Source of the DNA: Armatimonadota bacterium
Lineage (GTDB): Bacteria; Armatimonadota; UBA5829; DSUL01
Reading direction: 5' to 3'
Assembly: GCA_020846715.1 (NCBI GenBank)
Contig: JADLDK010000030.1
Location: forward strand, 1 to 64,000
Length of the DNA: 64,000 nucleotides
In this document: positions 9,194-19,511 of the stretch, in pieces
Layout: every line of letters starts with the position of its first letter
How positions within the stretch are numbered: the stretch's first letter is position 1
Program-made: the position numbers and the translations under genes
The notes under the pieces: model-generated
What the model saw: the letters and a program-made list of their open reading frames with translations, nothing else
The model's database searches: none
What the model was told of the DNA's origin: nothing

Positions 9194-12100
9194 TTACTGC
9201 CTGCCGTAGTTCTTCAACAGGAAGTCAATATCTGCCAGTATCTTGCAGCCAGCCGGGTTCTCCCGCGTATTGGCTACACCGGTTCCTGGGCCGCTTGGCG
9301 CCGGAAACGCCGGGCTCTGGCTCAGGCACATGTCCGCTACCTGAAGCTCGATCTGAGACAGGATATCAGCAATTTCAACCTGAGTAGGCGCTGCCTTTGC
9401 CTGCGCCATCTTGCCCTTCAGCCACGCGTACGCATTCTCATCCGAGATAAGCGGCACTTGATCCAGTCCGAACGGCACGGTGTGAAATGCGTCCAGCAGC
9501 GTGTCCAGAGAGTCCAGCGTAACTTCGACGCGCCATCTCCACTGATCGCGGTGCACGAAGCCCGCATTTCGCTCACCCGGGAGCTTCACGCTCTTCGGGG
9601 TCCCGTAAAGGATCGTCAGCGTCCACGTCGTGCCTGGTGGCTCATACATCAGCGGCCACCACAAGCGCACGTTCGGCGTTCCCTGCTGGCCGATGGGCCC
9701 TGCGGCAAAGACGTCGTAGCACTGTCTGAGCGCTGCGTGCTCCTTCTGAAGCACGACATTCTTGAGGCAGTAGCTGGCGCATCCAGCCGTCGCGTTTACG
9801 AAGTTTGCCCACTTGCTGCCGGGGTCGATCTCAAAGACGCCGCCAATCGCGCTGATTGGATCGACAGTCTTCCCAGCGTAGCCAGCGAAACCTGTCTGCC
9901 CCAGCGAGTTGTTGCCGGGCGGCGGTTCAACAGAAGCCAGTTGCACGGGTGATGCGCCAAGGGATCGTGCAGGATACGCCTGATAGAGCGGACAGATGCT
10001 CTGCGTATCTCTGACGGCCAGGTCCTGCGTGACATCCTCGCACTTTACGCGGAACGGTACGCAGCGATCGACGGCGGACCCTACCGGCGCATAGCCGTAG
10101 GTTCCACTCTCAGAGATCTTGTAGATTCCTGGCGCCAGTTCTCCAAAGCGGAACGAGCCGTCCGACTTGGTATTCGTGCAGTTGTAAACCAGGCTCTGGC
10201 AATCCGGATCGGTCGCCATCAGTGGTAGCGGCATAAAGGTGAGCGTTGGCTCAACTTTGGCTACCTTCAGGCACACCTGCCAGCCCTCCAGTGGGTCTGG
10301 AATGCTGTCCGGGCAGTTTTTCAACGACAGTGTGCCGGTGATGCTCGCCAGACAGACATTGCCGAACTCAAATGGAGCGACGTCAGCGCATTCGGCGTAA
10401 TCGATGCTGTGCACGACCGGCGTCGTTGCCAACCACCGCCGCCCCTCATGTGTGCTCTTTAGGCGGTCCGGTTGAGGAGCGATAGCCCCAGCGCACCAAT
10501 CGATCGAGCCGTCACACCACTCAGAGTCCTGGTAGATCTTGTAAGAGCCGGGCGGGATATCCTTGATGTCAATGCAACCACCCGCATCAGTCGTTGTCTT
10601 GATGGGGCCAATGCACCGGCCATCAGCGGATGTCCCGCAGACCGTAACCGGCCAGTTCGGTTGAGTTTCTTCAGCATCGTCCCACACGCCGTTCGCGAAG
10701 CTGTCAACAAAGGGCTCGGCGGGGTCCCAGACTCCGTTGCCATTCTCATCTCGCAGAGGCTCGGCGTCATCCCAGCAGAGGTTGCCATTCAGGTCCGTGA
10801 ATGGTTCTCCAGAGTCGTAGCGGCCGTTGTGGTTCTTGTCCACATAAGGTTCGGCAGGGTCCCACATCCCATTGTTGTTGAGATCACCGTAGAGCTCTGC
10901 AGGGTCCCATTTACCGTTGCCATTGATGTCCGTATAGCTTTCCGCAACGGTTTCGCGTGTCCCGCTCATATTCTTGTCGTAGAACACGCACGCGCTCAGA
11001 GTCCCCAGACAGACATTGCCAAATCTGTTGTTGAGGTCTTGCCCTTCGCCAAGAACAGAAATCTGCTCAATAGCTGTGGTTGCCTGCCAGCGCTTTCCAG
11101 CGTGGGAGGTCCGGTTTACCGAGTAGCCGTCCGTTGCGCACGGCTGTGCGCTCTCCCAGGTCAGGTCCTCACGGGCTGCGTAACCTGTCGCGTCACTTGG
11201 CAGCAGATCGCGGAATACATAGTCGCCGGTTGCGTCGGTGCTACCGGTCAGGTTGATGTCCGCGCCGTTGATGGCCTTGCCCGTCAGGCGGAATGGCCAC
11301 CCCGCAATACCAGCCTCGGAGCCGTCCTGAGCGCCATTCATACTTGCGTCATCGAATTTGTGAGCGGTGATGGTTCCAAGCTGAACAACTCCAAACTCCA
11401 CTACTGTCGGAGTTGAGCAGTTGGGCGTTACAGTTGCGCTAATGGGCGTTGTCAGCTTCCAGCGTTTGCCAGTGCCGGTTGGGTCATTGAAGTTGCCGTT
11501 TCCGTCCACGCTCACCTTCAGTTGCACATCCGTGGAGCAGGGCGGCTGGTCATCGAACAGATCCACACACTGTCCGGAGGCTATCGTTCCGGTGCCACTT
11601 GCACCACAGACTGTCCAGTCGATTTCCCAGTTCGTGAAATCTCCGCCTTCGCCAGGGTCCTTGACGCCGTTTGCATTGCTGTCGCGGAAAATACACGCCG
11701 TGACCTTCGCGGTGGTGCAATCGACATATTGTGCCGTCATGACCTCAGCTTTTGCTGAGATATCGCACAGGCCGAGGTCCGTTTTTGTGCCGTCGTACAG
11801 CTTGGAGCTTGGAGTTGTGCTATTGAGAAAAGTAGAATTCTGTGGGTCGAAGAAGACGTCGTCAATAGTCCCCTGATTTGCTGGTGGGACGCTCAAAATA
11901 CTGCCGTTGGTAGTAGTGGCTTCGACGGCGACAACGCCCTGATGCTGCCCTGTCACGTACAGGTTAATGTCGTTGTTCGCCGGACTCCCAATGTTGTTGT
12001 CAACGTGTTCAATCAGCAGAGCGCCACCCCAGTTTTTGCCAAGGTACTTCTCAAGACCGAGGTCCCAGCTCTTTGGATAGCGATTTTCCACCAGAAAGTA

Positions 12101-13423
12101 CTCTGTCGTGCTGGCAGAAGGCTTTACAATCTTCAATGGGGAGTTGGTGGTGTCGAGGGGCGGCGGGAAGCTGACTGGCCCGGAGCTACCGGGAATCCTC
12201 ACCGTAGACCAGCCGAGGTACTCGCGGCACCACGCGTCCATCGCAACAGGAGTTTCTCCCGAATCAGTGTCTGCATCCGCCTTCCCCCACGAGCCAAAGG
12301 ACATGAGTGAAAACCCACCAAGTCCGTTGTTCTTATAGTCCGGGTCATACAGATCCGGAAGCCCGCACATCTGGTGTCCCAGTTCGTGCGCGATGACTCC
12401 CATCGGATGGCGTCGGCTAGCGTCGTTCAACTCACCGTTCATTGCCCAGTGCTGAAGCGTCTTGCCGTCGACCGTCACCTCATTGCCGGACCACGCGTGC
12501 GCCCACACGTTCGGATGCTTGGATGAGCCGGAGGCGTCGTAGCCCGCAGGGATGAAGTAGATGACACATTCGCTCTGGGATATTACTCCGTCGTTGTTGG
12601 AGTCCATAGTGCTGTAGTCAACAAACGGCGCAGCGGCCGCAAGCGCGGCCTTCAACCACGGAGCTTCAGTTGCTTTGGTGTAGTTGTCCGCATAATCAGG
12701 ATGATTATTACTGATCGTCACCGTCACGATTCCCGCTGGATTTCCAGCCTGGGTATGCGCGTATGGCGAAACGCTCAGCGTTCCAAAGGAGTTGTCTTTG
12801 TAGAAGTTGGCTACCGACTTGACACCAGGGGTTGTAGAAAAGATAGCGTCGTTCCAATCGTTCGCTGTTGTGGTTAACGCTCTGTCAGCAAAGTTGACCA
12901 GAATTATCAACAGCTGTCTGGATCCTGAAACCGGTGTCGGCGTCCAGGTGGCGAGATGTGAGCCGTTCAGCCCTGCGAGAACTGAGGGCAGTGAAGCAAC
13001 CTCGCTCTTGTGGTCCTTTTTTTTGGGTGGGCGAAGGTGTTTTTCCAAGCCGGAAGGCGGCGCCTTGTCCGGATCCACGACAACGTCTGGATTCGCAGTC
13101 GCATCCATGGCATGGATCTGTCGTCCACTTGTGCCGTCCGCATACACCCACTCGCGGGCGAATGGATTGGCTGGATCAGGAGGGCTCAGCGGGCGCGGAA
13201 GAATAGTGTAGCCGTCAGAGGTCTCAATCCATCCTTGCGTCTCATCTCCATAGATATGCGCAGTAAAGACCTTGCCGTTTGGCTGAGTAATCTGGATGGG
13301 GTCGTCATTGGCCACGACCGCAGCGGCCGGACTTACGAACGCTGCGCTAACTGCTAGCGCGGTCACGGAGGCTGCCAGCAACCTCCACGGAGCTTTCTTA
13401 ATCAATGGGAATCCAAGCCTCAT
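9194..13423 (-). CDS. Secreted M6-type metalloprotease with SdrD_B-like and Ca-loop repeats
   Basis: A 1409-residue exported protein. The start is ATG 13423 (AAAGGAGGGG lies 5 nt upstream); it opens a signal peptide cut near residue 35 (SPAAA). The catalytic domain (about 165-480) is of the immune-inhibitor-A/M6 type with HELGHQMCGLPDLYD; HELGH is at 346-350. It is followed by SdrD_B/prealbumin-like units (ACIFRDSNANGVKDPGE and similar), then six 15-residue DxNxNGxWDxAEP units at about 822-917 that look like calcium-binding loops, further beta-sandwich units, and a conserved 210-residue C-terminal domain starting FEIDPGSKW. From the first SdrD_B-like unit onward it parallels the neighbouring M4 protein. 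Probably cell-surface or matrix associated; no LPXTG or PEP-CTERM tail is present. Confidence 0.85.
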   Translation of the reverse strand: MRLGFPLIKKAPWRLLAASVTALAVSAAFVSPAAAVVANDDPIQITQPNGKVFTAHIYGDETQGWIETSDGYTILPRPLSPPDPANPFAREWVYADGTSGRQIHAMDATANPDVVVDPDKAPPSGLEKHLRPPKKKDHKSEVASLPSVLAGLNGSHLATWTPTPVSGSRQLLIILVNFADRALTTTANDWNDAIFSTTPGVKSVANFYKDNSFGTLSVSPYAHTQAGNPAGIVTVTISNNHPDYADNYTKATEAPWLKAALAAAAPFVDYSTMDSNNDGVISQSECVIYFIPAGYDASGSSKHPNVWAHAWSGNEVTVDGKTLQHWAMNGELNDASRRHPMGVIAHELGHQMCGLPDLYDPDYKNNGLGGFSLMSFGSWGKADADTDSGETPVAMDAWCREYLGWSTVRIPGSSGPVSFPPPLDTTNSPLKIVKPSASTTEYFLVENRYPKSWDLGLEKYLGKNWGGALLIEHVDNNIGSPANNDINLYVTGQHQGVVAVEATTTNGSILSVPPANQGTIDDVFFDPQNSTFLNSTTPSSKLYDGTKTDLGLCDISAKAEVMTAQYVDCTTAKVTACIFRDSNANGVKDPGEGGDFTNWEIDWTVCGASGTGTIASGQCVDLFDDQPPCSTDVQLKVSVDGNGNFNDPTGTGKRWKLTTPISATVTPNCSTPTVVEFGVVQLGTITAHKFDDASMNGAQDGSEAGIAGWPFRLTGKAINGADINLTGSTDATGDYVFRDLLPSDATGYAAREDLTWESAQPCATDGYSVNRTSHAGKRWQATTAIEQISVLGEGQDLNNRFGNVCLGTLSACVFYDKNMSGTRETVAESYTDINGNGKWDPAELYGDLNNNGMWDPAEPYVDKNHNGRYDSGEPFTDLNGNLCWDDAEPLRDENGNGVWDPAEPFVDSFANGVWDDAEETQPNWPVTVCGTSADGRCIGPIKTTTDAGGCIDIKDIPPGSYKIYQDSEWCDGSIDWCAGAIAPQPDRLKSTHEGRRWLATTPVVHSIDYAECADVAPFEFGNVCLASITGTLSLKNCPDSIPDPLEGWQVCLKVAKVEPTLTFMPLPLMATDPDCQSLVYNCTNTKSDGSFRFGELAPGIYKISESGTYGYAPVGSAVDRCVPFRVKCEDVTQDLAVRDTQSICPLYQAYPARSLGASPVQLASVEPPPGNNSLGQTGFAGYAGKTVDPISAIGGVFEIDPGSKWANFVNATAGCASYCLKNVVLQKEHAALRQCYDVFAAGPIGQQGTPNVRLWWPLMYEPPGTTWTLTILYGTPKSVKLPGERNAGFVHRDQWRWRVEVTLDSLDTLLDAFHTVPFGLDQVPLISDENAYAWLKGKMAQAKAAPTQVEIADILSQIELQVADMCLSQSPAFPAPSGPGTGVANTRENPAGCKILADIDFLLKNYGRQ

Positions 13424-13585
13424 CTCTCCCCTCCTTTCGACGAGCGACTTCTTATCCGAAGTCACGTTGCCACAGAGTTCATGTTCCTCCCGCTCCCTGT
13501 TCCTGTCAACTGGTAGAAATAACAGTGTATGTTCTGCCGCCTGCGGGAATAGGCAATCACAGGCGGCCGAACACGCTGGTAGGCG

Positions 13586-16500
13586 CTAAAGCTTCCCGTA
13601 TTGCTTCAACAGGTAGTCGAGATCCGCCATAACTTTGCACCCTGCCGGGTTTTCCTTGGTCTGGGCGATACCCAATCCGGGGCCGGAAGGCCTGGGGAGC
13701 GCAGGGCTGGCAGAGATGCACATGTCAGCCGTCAACAGCTCCAGGTCGGACAGAGCCTGCATTCGTTGCTGGTTGTTACCGGCAGACGCTGCGGCCGCAA
13801 CCAGTGACTTCATAGCCAGATAGCCCTGTTCGTCCGAGATCAGCCCGACCTCGTCTGTCCCGAATGGCACGCTGTGAAACACATCCAGCAGAAGGTCCAA
13901 CGACTCGAGAGTCACCTGCACCTGCCACTTCCACTGATCGCTGTGTACCACGCCTGGAACTGCCTCACCGGGAAGCTGAACTGGCGTGCTGGTCCCGTAG
14001 AGGATGTTGAGCGTCCACGTAGTGCCGGGCGATTCATAAAGCAGTGGCCACCACGTGCGGATATTGCGTGTCCCCTGCTGATGGATCACGCCTGCAGGGA
14101 ACACATCAGTGCACTGCCGCAGCGCAAAGTGCTCTTTGGTCAGCGTTACGTTCTTCAGGCAGTAAGGGACGCACCCTCCCATCGCGTTCACGAAGTTCCC
14201 CCATTTGGAGCCGGGGTCAATGGAGAACACGCCAGCCGTCGCCCAGACCGGATTCAGATAGCCTATGCCATTGCCGAGCTGGGCCAGAGCGACGCCCTCA
14301 CCAGGCCCTTCCTCTTCCGGCGGGCCTTCCACGGCGGCCAGTAAGGAGGTCGGATAGGCCTGATACAGCGGACAGACCGAGTTGATGTCACGCACCTCAA
14401 GCTGCTTGTCAATGTCTTCGCAGGAGATGCGGTAAGGCACACACAAGTCCACAGGGCTGCCCATCGGGTTGTAACCAACCTGAGGCGTCTCCCGCGCCAG
14501 ATAGACTCCCGGCACGAGTTCGCCGAACCGGAACGAACCATCCCCCAGCGTCGTGGTGCAGTTGCCCGCAAGATTTACGCAGTCGGGATTAGTCGCCAAT
14601 GTAGGCAGCGGCGCGAAGGTAATAGTCGGTTCCACATAAGCCTGTGTCAAACACACCTGCCATCCGCCAAGCGGCGTTGGTATATCGTCCGGACAGTTTT
14701 TCAGGCTCAGATTGCCTGTAATCGTCGCCAGGCACACAGTGCCGAACTCAAAGCTGCTGAGAACCTCACACTCACCCATCTGAAGCGAGTTGGTAATCGC
14801 CGTAGTCGCAAGCCACCTGCGTCCGTTGTAGGTCGTTTTGCACTGGTCAACAGGTGGCATAGCTCCGCCGTTGCACCAGTCCACTTTGCCCCCGCACCAT
14901 ACCGAGTCCTGATAGACCTGGAAGTTACCGGGCGGGATATCCTTGAGGGTCACACAACCGGATGCGTCCGTGCTTCCCGCGATCGGCCCAACGCATTTGC
15001 CGTCGGCGGAGGTTCCACATACAGCCATCGGCCAGTTCGGAAGAAGCTCCTCGGCGGCGTCCCACACGCCGTTTGCGAAGGTGTCCACCCACGGCTCGGC
15101 AGGATCCCACACGCCGTTTCCGTTTTCGTCTCGCAGCGGCTCACCATCATCCCAGCACAAGCTTCCGTTCAGGTCAGTGAACGGCTCGCCGGAGTCGTAG
15201 CGTCCGTTGTGGTTGCTGTCCACGTAAGGCTCGGGTGCGTCCCAGATGCCATTGTGGTTGATATCGCCAAACAGCTCCGCCGGGTCCCACTTGCCGTTGC
15301 TGTTGGTATCGGTGAAGTTCTCCGCCACAGCCTGGCGCGATCCGCTCATATTCCGGTCGTAATAGGCGCAGGCCGTAATGGTTCCCAGGCAGACGTTCCC
15401 AAACTCACGGACAGCATCATCGCCCTCCGCCAGGGTGTATGCCTGCTCGATTCCCGTCGTCGCCTGCCAGCGCTTACCCTGGAAGGTCACGCGGTTTACC
15501 GTAGAGGGATCGGTCGCGCACGGCTGCACGGTCTCCCATGGCAGGTCTTCCTTGATAGTGTAGTTACCCGGAGGCAGGTCCACAAACTTGGCTTCCGTAA
15601 CACCGTTCTGCGGCCACGTCGGCGGACACAGGGGCGCAGTCGGCCCGTCCAGGCGGATCGGCCAGCCGCTCAGGTAGCTCTCTGTCACGCCCTTCGCCTT
15701 GTTCATGTCAGCGTCGTCGAACTTACGGACCGTAATCGTCCCCAGCTCCACAACGCCAAACTCAACAGTCGTCGTCAAGCCGCACGTTACGTTCAGCGCA
15801 ACCGTCTTCGCGGTGGTTAGCTGCCAGCGCTTCCCGTTGCCCGTCGGATCGTCAAATTTGCAGTTTGTATCGTTGACGTTCAGCGTTATGTTGTAGGTGC
15901 CGGGAGCCTGCTGTCCAAAAAGGCGGACGCATCGTCCCTGAGTAATGGTCTGGGAGCCGCCACAGCCTCCATCCCACGTAAAGCCCCATCCGATGAAGGA
16001 AACATTGGTCTCCCCTGCATCTTTCACGCCGTTGGCGTTGTGATCGTCGAAGATACACGCCGTCACGTCGTTCGCGCAGCCGTTCGGGACGATTTCTACG
16101 GCGCACAGGGCTTCACGCAGGTTGTCCTGCTGCGCCTGACTCCATCCCAGATTGATAGCGGCCTGTGTAAGCTGCGTACCAAGGTCCGCATAGTCCGACG
16201 AAGAGTTCAGCAGATTTGTCTGCGCCTCGTAGAACAGGTCCGCCGTCGTGGAGTTGCCCATTCCGGAGACCGTATGCCCGTTGAAGGTGTCTCCCTCGGC
16301 CAACAGATACGCCAGCTTGTTGCCGACGCCGCTGTTGGTGTGGACGCCGCCCTGGTCGTTCGAATCGTCCGGTGTCGCAACGTTTGGCCGCAGCAGCGGA
16401 CTCCCCATGCGATCAGGGTCGTTATAAAGCGTCGGGTCCTTCATGCTGCGGATCGCTCCGCCCGGCAGGTCCTCTCCCATCAGCCACTTCACGTTCGCCG

Positions 16501-17815
16501 CGTCATTTCCGGTCGGCGTCACCTGGTCAATGAACTCACCCCAGATGTCGGAAAAGCTCTCGTTGATGGCCCCGGACTGGTTCTGGTACTTCAGTCCAGA
16601 CTCAAACTGCGTCACTCCGTGCGTCAACTCATGACCCGTCACATCGTCCAGCGCATAGCCATCACCAAAGTACATCCGCTTGCCGCTTCCACTCCAGAAA
16701 GCGTTGCGCATCGGGCATGCCGCGGGAGGCTTGGGCGCGGGCGGATCGGCAGGACAATAGCGGGCCGTAGCGCTCATCGTCAGACCGGCGTTGTCAACGC
16801 TGTCCCGCCCGTGCTCATTGGAGTAGAAGTTGTACGTCGCCCCGAAGTTGTCGTAGATGCCGTTAACGTCGGCGATGGATGAAGCCGGGTCGCCTTCATC
16901 CCGCTCCAGTGTGCCTGGATTCGTGCCCTTAACGTTATTCGCGTCATAGACTTCCCGGTCCAGCGCGCCCTCCATCGTGGTGAAGTGGAAAACAACCTCT
17001 CCGCTGACAGCGTCCACAAGAATCTCTTCTTCAAAGAGCGATCCGTCTGTCGCGCGAACGTTCATCTTCCATACCAGACGAACATCGCCCTCAAAGCCCA
17101 GCACACTCGGAGCGAAAATCATGAGTACCGGCGCGGAAGTGATCTCGTGCTGTGTTCCCTCCTGATGGCTCACCATCCACGCAATAGCTGCCTGCTGAGC
17201 CTTTTCGGAGGTCTTTGCAGGCCGGGTTGGGACTGCGCCGCTGTTCAGGGAGCTCAGGTCGCGCAGCATAACCGCATTCACGCTTTCAATGCCGATCTCG
17301 GCGGTAGCCGCCAGCTTCGGCCCCTGGAACTCAGGGTATCCAACCTGAACAATGACCTCTCCACCATAGACAGGCACACGGTTGTAAAGCTGCTGCAAGC
17401 GGACGTAGAAGCGATCAGTCCCCTCCCTCTGCCGCAGAACGTCAAATGTAGTGGGGCCGGGAGAGACGAACGCCGTAAGATGCTGGCTCATAAAGAGCTT
17501 CGCCACCGCGCCCGCCTCGCTGTTTGTGATCTCTGGCACGGGGAAGTAGCACGGTGGAGGGGCGCCAATGGAGCGAATGTAGTCGCCGTCCAGCGTCAGG
17601 CGAATCGGCGGGATGACCGTGGCGCTCGGCCCCGGAGCCGAGCAGCGCAAGCTGTCCTTCAGGGCCTGAATCGCTGCCTGAGGGTCCGGTGACTGACCCC
17701 ACACAACCCCTGACGCTGGCCACAATGCCGCAACGGCAGCGAGGAACACTGCTAAACGCCCCGATAGAGCTTTGGCTGATCTACGATGACTTGCCTGGAG
17801 CATGGTCCCACCCAT
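13586..17815 (-). CDS. Secreted M4 (thermolysin-like) metalloprotease with the same C-terminal scaffold
   Basis: A 1409-residue exported protein. ATG 17815 is preferred because the signal peptide (LAVFLAAVAALWPASGVVWG) follows; GTG 17878 and ATG 17803 are alternatives. Residues about 60-330 form a propeptide with FTP/PepSY-like segments. The M4 catalytic domain has HELTH at 395-399 and the third zinc ligand Glu419 in INESFSDIWGE, exactly 24 residues after the first His as in thermolysin; GGVHTNSG carries the catalytic His. After it come SdrD_B-like units, six 15-residue DxNxNGxWDxxEP loops, and a C-terminal domain from FSIDPGSKW that is closely similar to that of the M6 neighbour 162 nt downstream. 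The two probably share a surface location and fold. Confidence 0.88.
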   Translation of the reverse strand: MGGTMLQASHRRSAKALSGRLAVFLAAVAALWPASGVVWGQSPDPQAAIQALKDSLRCSAPGPSATVIPPIRLTLDGDYIRSIGAPPPCYFPVPEITNSEAGAVAKLFMSQHLTAFVSPGPTTFDVLRQREGTDRFYVRLQQLYNRVPVYGGEVIVQVGYPEFQGPKLAATAEIGIESVNAVMLRDLSSLNSGAVPTRPAKTSEKAQQAAIAWMVSHQEGTQHEITSAPVLMIFAPSVLGFEGDVRLVWKMNVRATDGSLFEEEILVDAVSGEVVFHFTTMEGALDREVYDANNVKGTNPGTLERDEGDPASSIADVNGIYDNFGATYNFYSNEHGRDSVDNAGLTMSATARYCPADPPAPKPPAACPMRNAFWSGSGKRMYFGDGYALDDVTGHELTHGVTQFESGLKYQNQSGAINESFSDIWGEFIDQVTPTGNDAANVKWLMGEDLPGGAIRSMKDPTLYNDPDRMGSPLLRPNVATPDDSNDQGGVHTNSGVGNKLAYLLAEGDTFNGHTVSGMGNSTTADLFYEAQTNLLNSSSDYADLGTQLTQAAINLGWSQAQQDNLREALCAVEIVPNGCANDVTACIFDDHNANGVKDAGETNVSFIGWGFTWDGGCGGSQTITQGRCVRLFGQQAPGTYNITLNVNDTNCKFDDPTGNGKRWQLTTAKTVALNVTCGLTTTVEFGVVELGTITVRKFDDADMNKAKGVTESYLSGWPIRLDGPTAPLCPPTWPQNGVTEAKFVDLPPGNYTIKEDLPWETVQPCATDPSTVNRVTFQGKRWQATTGIEQAYTLAEGDDAVREFGNVCLGTITACAYYDRNMSGSRQAVAENFTDTNSNGKWDPAELFGDINHNGIWDAPEPYVDSNHNGRYDSGEPFTDLNGSLCWDDGEPLRDENGNGVWDPAEPWVDTFANGVWDAAEELLPNWPMAVCGTSADGKCVGPIAGSTDASGCVTLKDIPPGNFQVYQDSVWCGGKVDWCNGGAMPPVDQCKTTYNGRRWLATTAITNSLQMGECEVLSSFEFGTVCLATITGNLSLKNCPDDIPTPLGGWQVCLTQAYVEPTITFAPLPTLATNPDCVNLAGNCTTTLGDGSFRFGELVPGVYLARETPQVGYNPMGSPVDLCVPYRISCEDIDKQLEVRDINSVCPLYQAYPTSLLAAVEGPPEEEGPGEGVALAQLGNGIGYLNPVWATAGVFSIDPGSKWGNFVNAMGGCVPYCLKNVTLTKEHFALRQCTDVFPAGVIHQQGTRNIRTWWPLLYESPGTTWTLNILYGTSTPVQLPGEAVPGVVHSDQWKWQVQVTLESLDLLLDVFHSVPFGTDEVGLISDEQGYLAMKSLVAAAASAGNNQQRMQALSDLELLTADMCISASPALPRPSGPGLGIAQTKENPAGCKVMADLDYLLKQYGKL

Positions 17816-18065
17816 CTTTCTTACAGACCAAGGAGACAGTGAAGAGAAAATCTCAATCGTCGCAAAGCGACATTTCACCGCCTTCCATCATAAAACCTTC
17901 ACGCCCTGACAGTCACTAGCAAAAATACTTGTTTTCAATAGCAACAAGGGCGCCTCGATGCACTTGGTTTCGCGCTGTGAACGCCCCGGAATTGCCGTGT
18001 CTCCATTTGTCACACTTCAGGGAGCTTACAGGGGCAGTGTTTGCGTAGAGAGCTGTAGAACAGAT

Positions 18066-19511
18066 ATGCTCAATTCAAGTGGGAGAGTGCGTGAAATTTT
18101 GACAGATACAAAAGACATTCTTCAGAAAATTCGCGACGAAGGGATAAATCGCGGGGCAAGCTTCGTGGAAGTGCGGCTCAACGAGCGCGAATCCACCAGC
18201 ATCGCGCTGCAGGACGGGCAGGCTGACAAGCTGTTTCAGTCGTCCTCCACGGGTTTGGGCGTGCGTGTGCTGGTGGAGGGCTCGTGGGGTTTTGCGAGCG
18301 CCAATGGTCTCGATCTGACGCAGGGACTCAGTGTGTTGGACGAGGCCGTGGCCGGAGCCCGCGCCACCCGCGCAGGACGAGCACACGAAGCCTGCGTGGC
18401 TGAAGTGGCAGCGGTGCAGGACAGCAGGCGGACGCCATTTGAGATTGATCCGCGCTCAGTGCCTTTGTCCCGCAAAATGGACAAGCTGCAGGCGCTGGAC
18501 AGTGCGGGCCTTGCGAAAGGGCAGGGCAAGCTGGTCAACCGGGTTGTCTCTTACGGAGATGGATATCAGCGCGAGACTGTCTGCAACAGCTTTGGCTCTT
18601 TTATCGAATCCGAATATGTCCGCACAAGCGCTACTGCAACCCTGTTCGCTCAGGACGGCGATGTCCGCCAGCGGGGGTACACGCGCAAGGCCGCTCTGGC
18701 CGGCTATGAGCTTCTGGACACTCTGGAACCAGCGGATTTCTCTGAAGAAGCAGCCGAAAAGGCAGTGGATTTGCTCTCAGCGCGCAAAGCTCCCTCCGGC
18801 AAGTTCCCGGTCATTTTCCATCCCTCTATCACCGGATTGCTCACCCACGAAGCGCTTGGTCACAACGCTGAGGCCGACCACATCGTCACCGGAACGTCCA
18901 TTCTGGAAGGCCGCCAGGGAGACCAGGTCGCCAGCCCGCTGATTACGATTGTGGACGACGCCACTTTGCCTGGATTGTGGGGTTCGTACTTTTATGACTC
19001 AGAGGGCACGCAGGCCCAGCGCAGAGTACTGATTGAAGACGGAAGACTTGTCGGATTTATGCACAATCTGGAAACCGCCGCGAAAATGGGAGTTGCGCCC
19101 AATGGCAGCGGACGCGCCCAGGACTACCACTATCGCCCACTTGTGCGAATGAGCAATACCTTCATACTGCCCGGAGAGACAAAGCTGGCGGACATGCTGA
19201 AAGACATTGATCTTGGCGTCTACCTCACTGGCGGGCACTGGGGATATGTTTTCTGTGAACGTGGACAGTTCACGTGTCACGCTGGCGGCGGGTGGATCAT
19301 CCGCAATGGGGAGCTTGCCGAGCCGATTCGCGATGTTTCCGTTGCCGGGCTGACGCTTGAAACGCTGGCCAACGTGGACGCGATAAGCGATGAGTTTGAG
19401 ATGACCATGCCCGGAATGTGCGGCAAATGCGGTCAGGGGATGCCGGTCAACGCAGGTGGCCCTCACGTGCGTGTGAAAGAGCTGGTAGTCGGAGGGCAGC
19501 AGAGCGTATGA
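18066..19511 (+). CDS. tldD: TldD metalloprotease subunit
   Basis: A 481-residue protein of the TldD/PmbA family. With TldE it forms a heterodimeric zinc protease that trims unfolded or modified peptides. The HExxxH motif HEALGH is at 261-266 within LLTHEALGHNAEAD, and later blocks (GRLVGFMHNLETA, GRAQDYHYRPLVRMSN, GGWIIRNGELAEPIRDVSVAG, GMCGKCGQGMPVNAGGP) are all diagnostic. ATG 18066 is preferred over an upstream in-frame extension to 17958 because the family begins near here; no strong Shine-Dalgarno is visible. The stop overlaps the next gene's start by 4 nt (ATGA), so the pair is translationally coupled. Confidence 0.93.
   Translation: MLNSSGRVREILTDTKDILQKIRDEGINRGASFVEVRLNERESTSIALQDGQADKLFQSSSTGLGVRVLVEGSWGFASANGLDLTQGLSVLDEAVAGARATRAGRAHEACVAEVAAVQDSRRTPFEIDPRSVPLSRKMDKLQALDSAGLAKGQGKLVNRVVSYGDGYQRETVCNSFGSFIESEYVRTSATATLFAQDGDVRQRGYTRKAALAGYELLDTLEPADFSEEAAEKAVDLLSARKAPSGKFPVIFHPSITGLLTHEALGHNAEADHIVTGTSILEGRQGDQVASPLITIVDDATLPGLWGSYFYDSEGTQAQRRVLIEDGRLVGFMHNLETAAKMGVAPNGSGRAQDYHYRPLVRMSNTFILPGETKLADMLKDIDLGVYLTGGHWGYVFCERGQFTCHAGGGWIIRNGELAEPIRDVSVAGLTLETLANVDAISDEFEMTMPGMCGKCGQGMPVNAGGPHVRVKELVVGGQQSV

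Noticed and set aside
10472-11416. Long plus-strand frame (314 codons) inside the M6 protease gene
   Set aside because: It lies opposite the repeat-rich coding strand, has no start signals and no recognisable domain; the minus-strand protein is clearly real.
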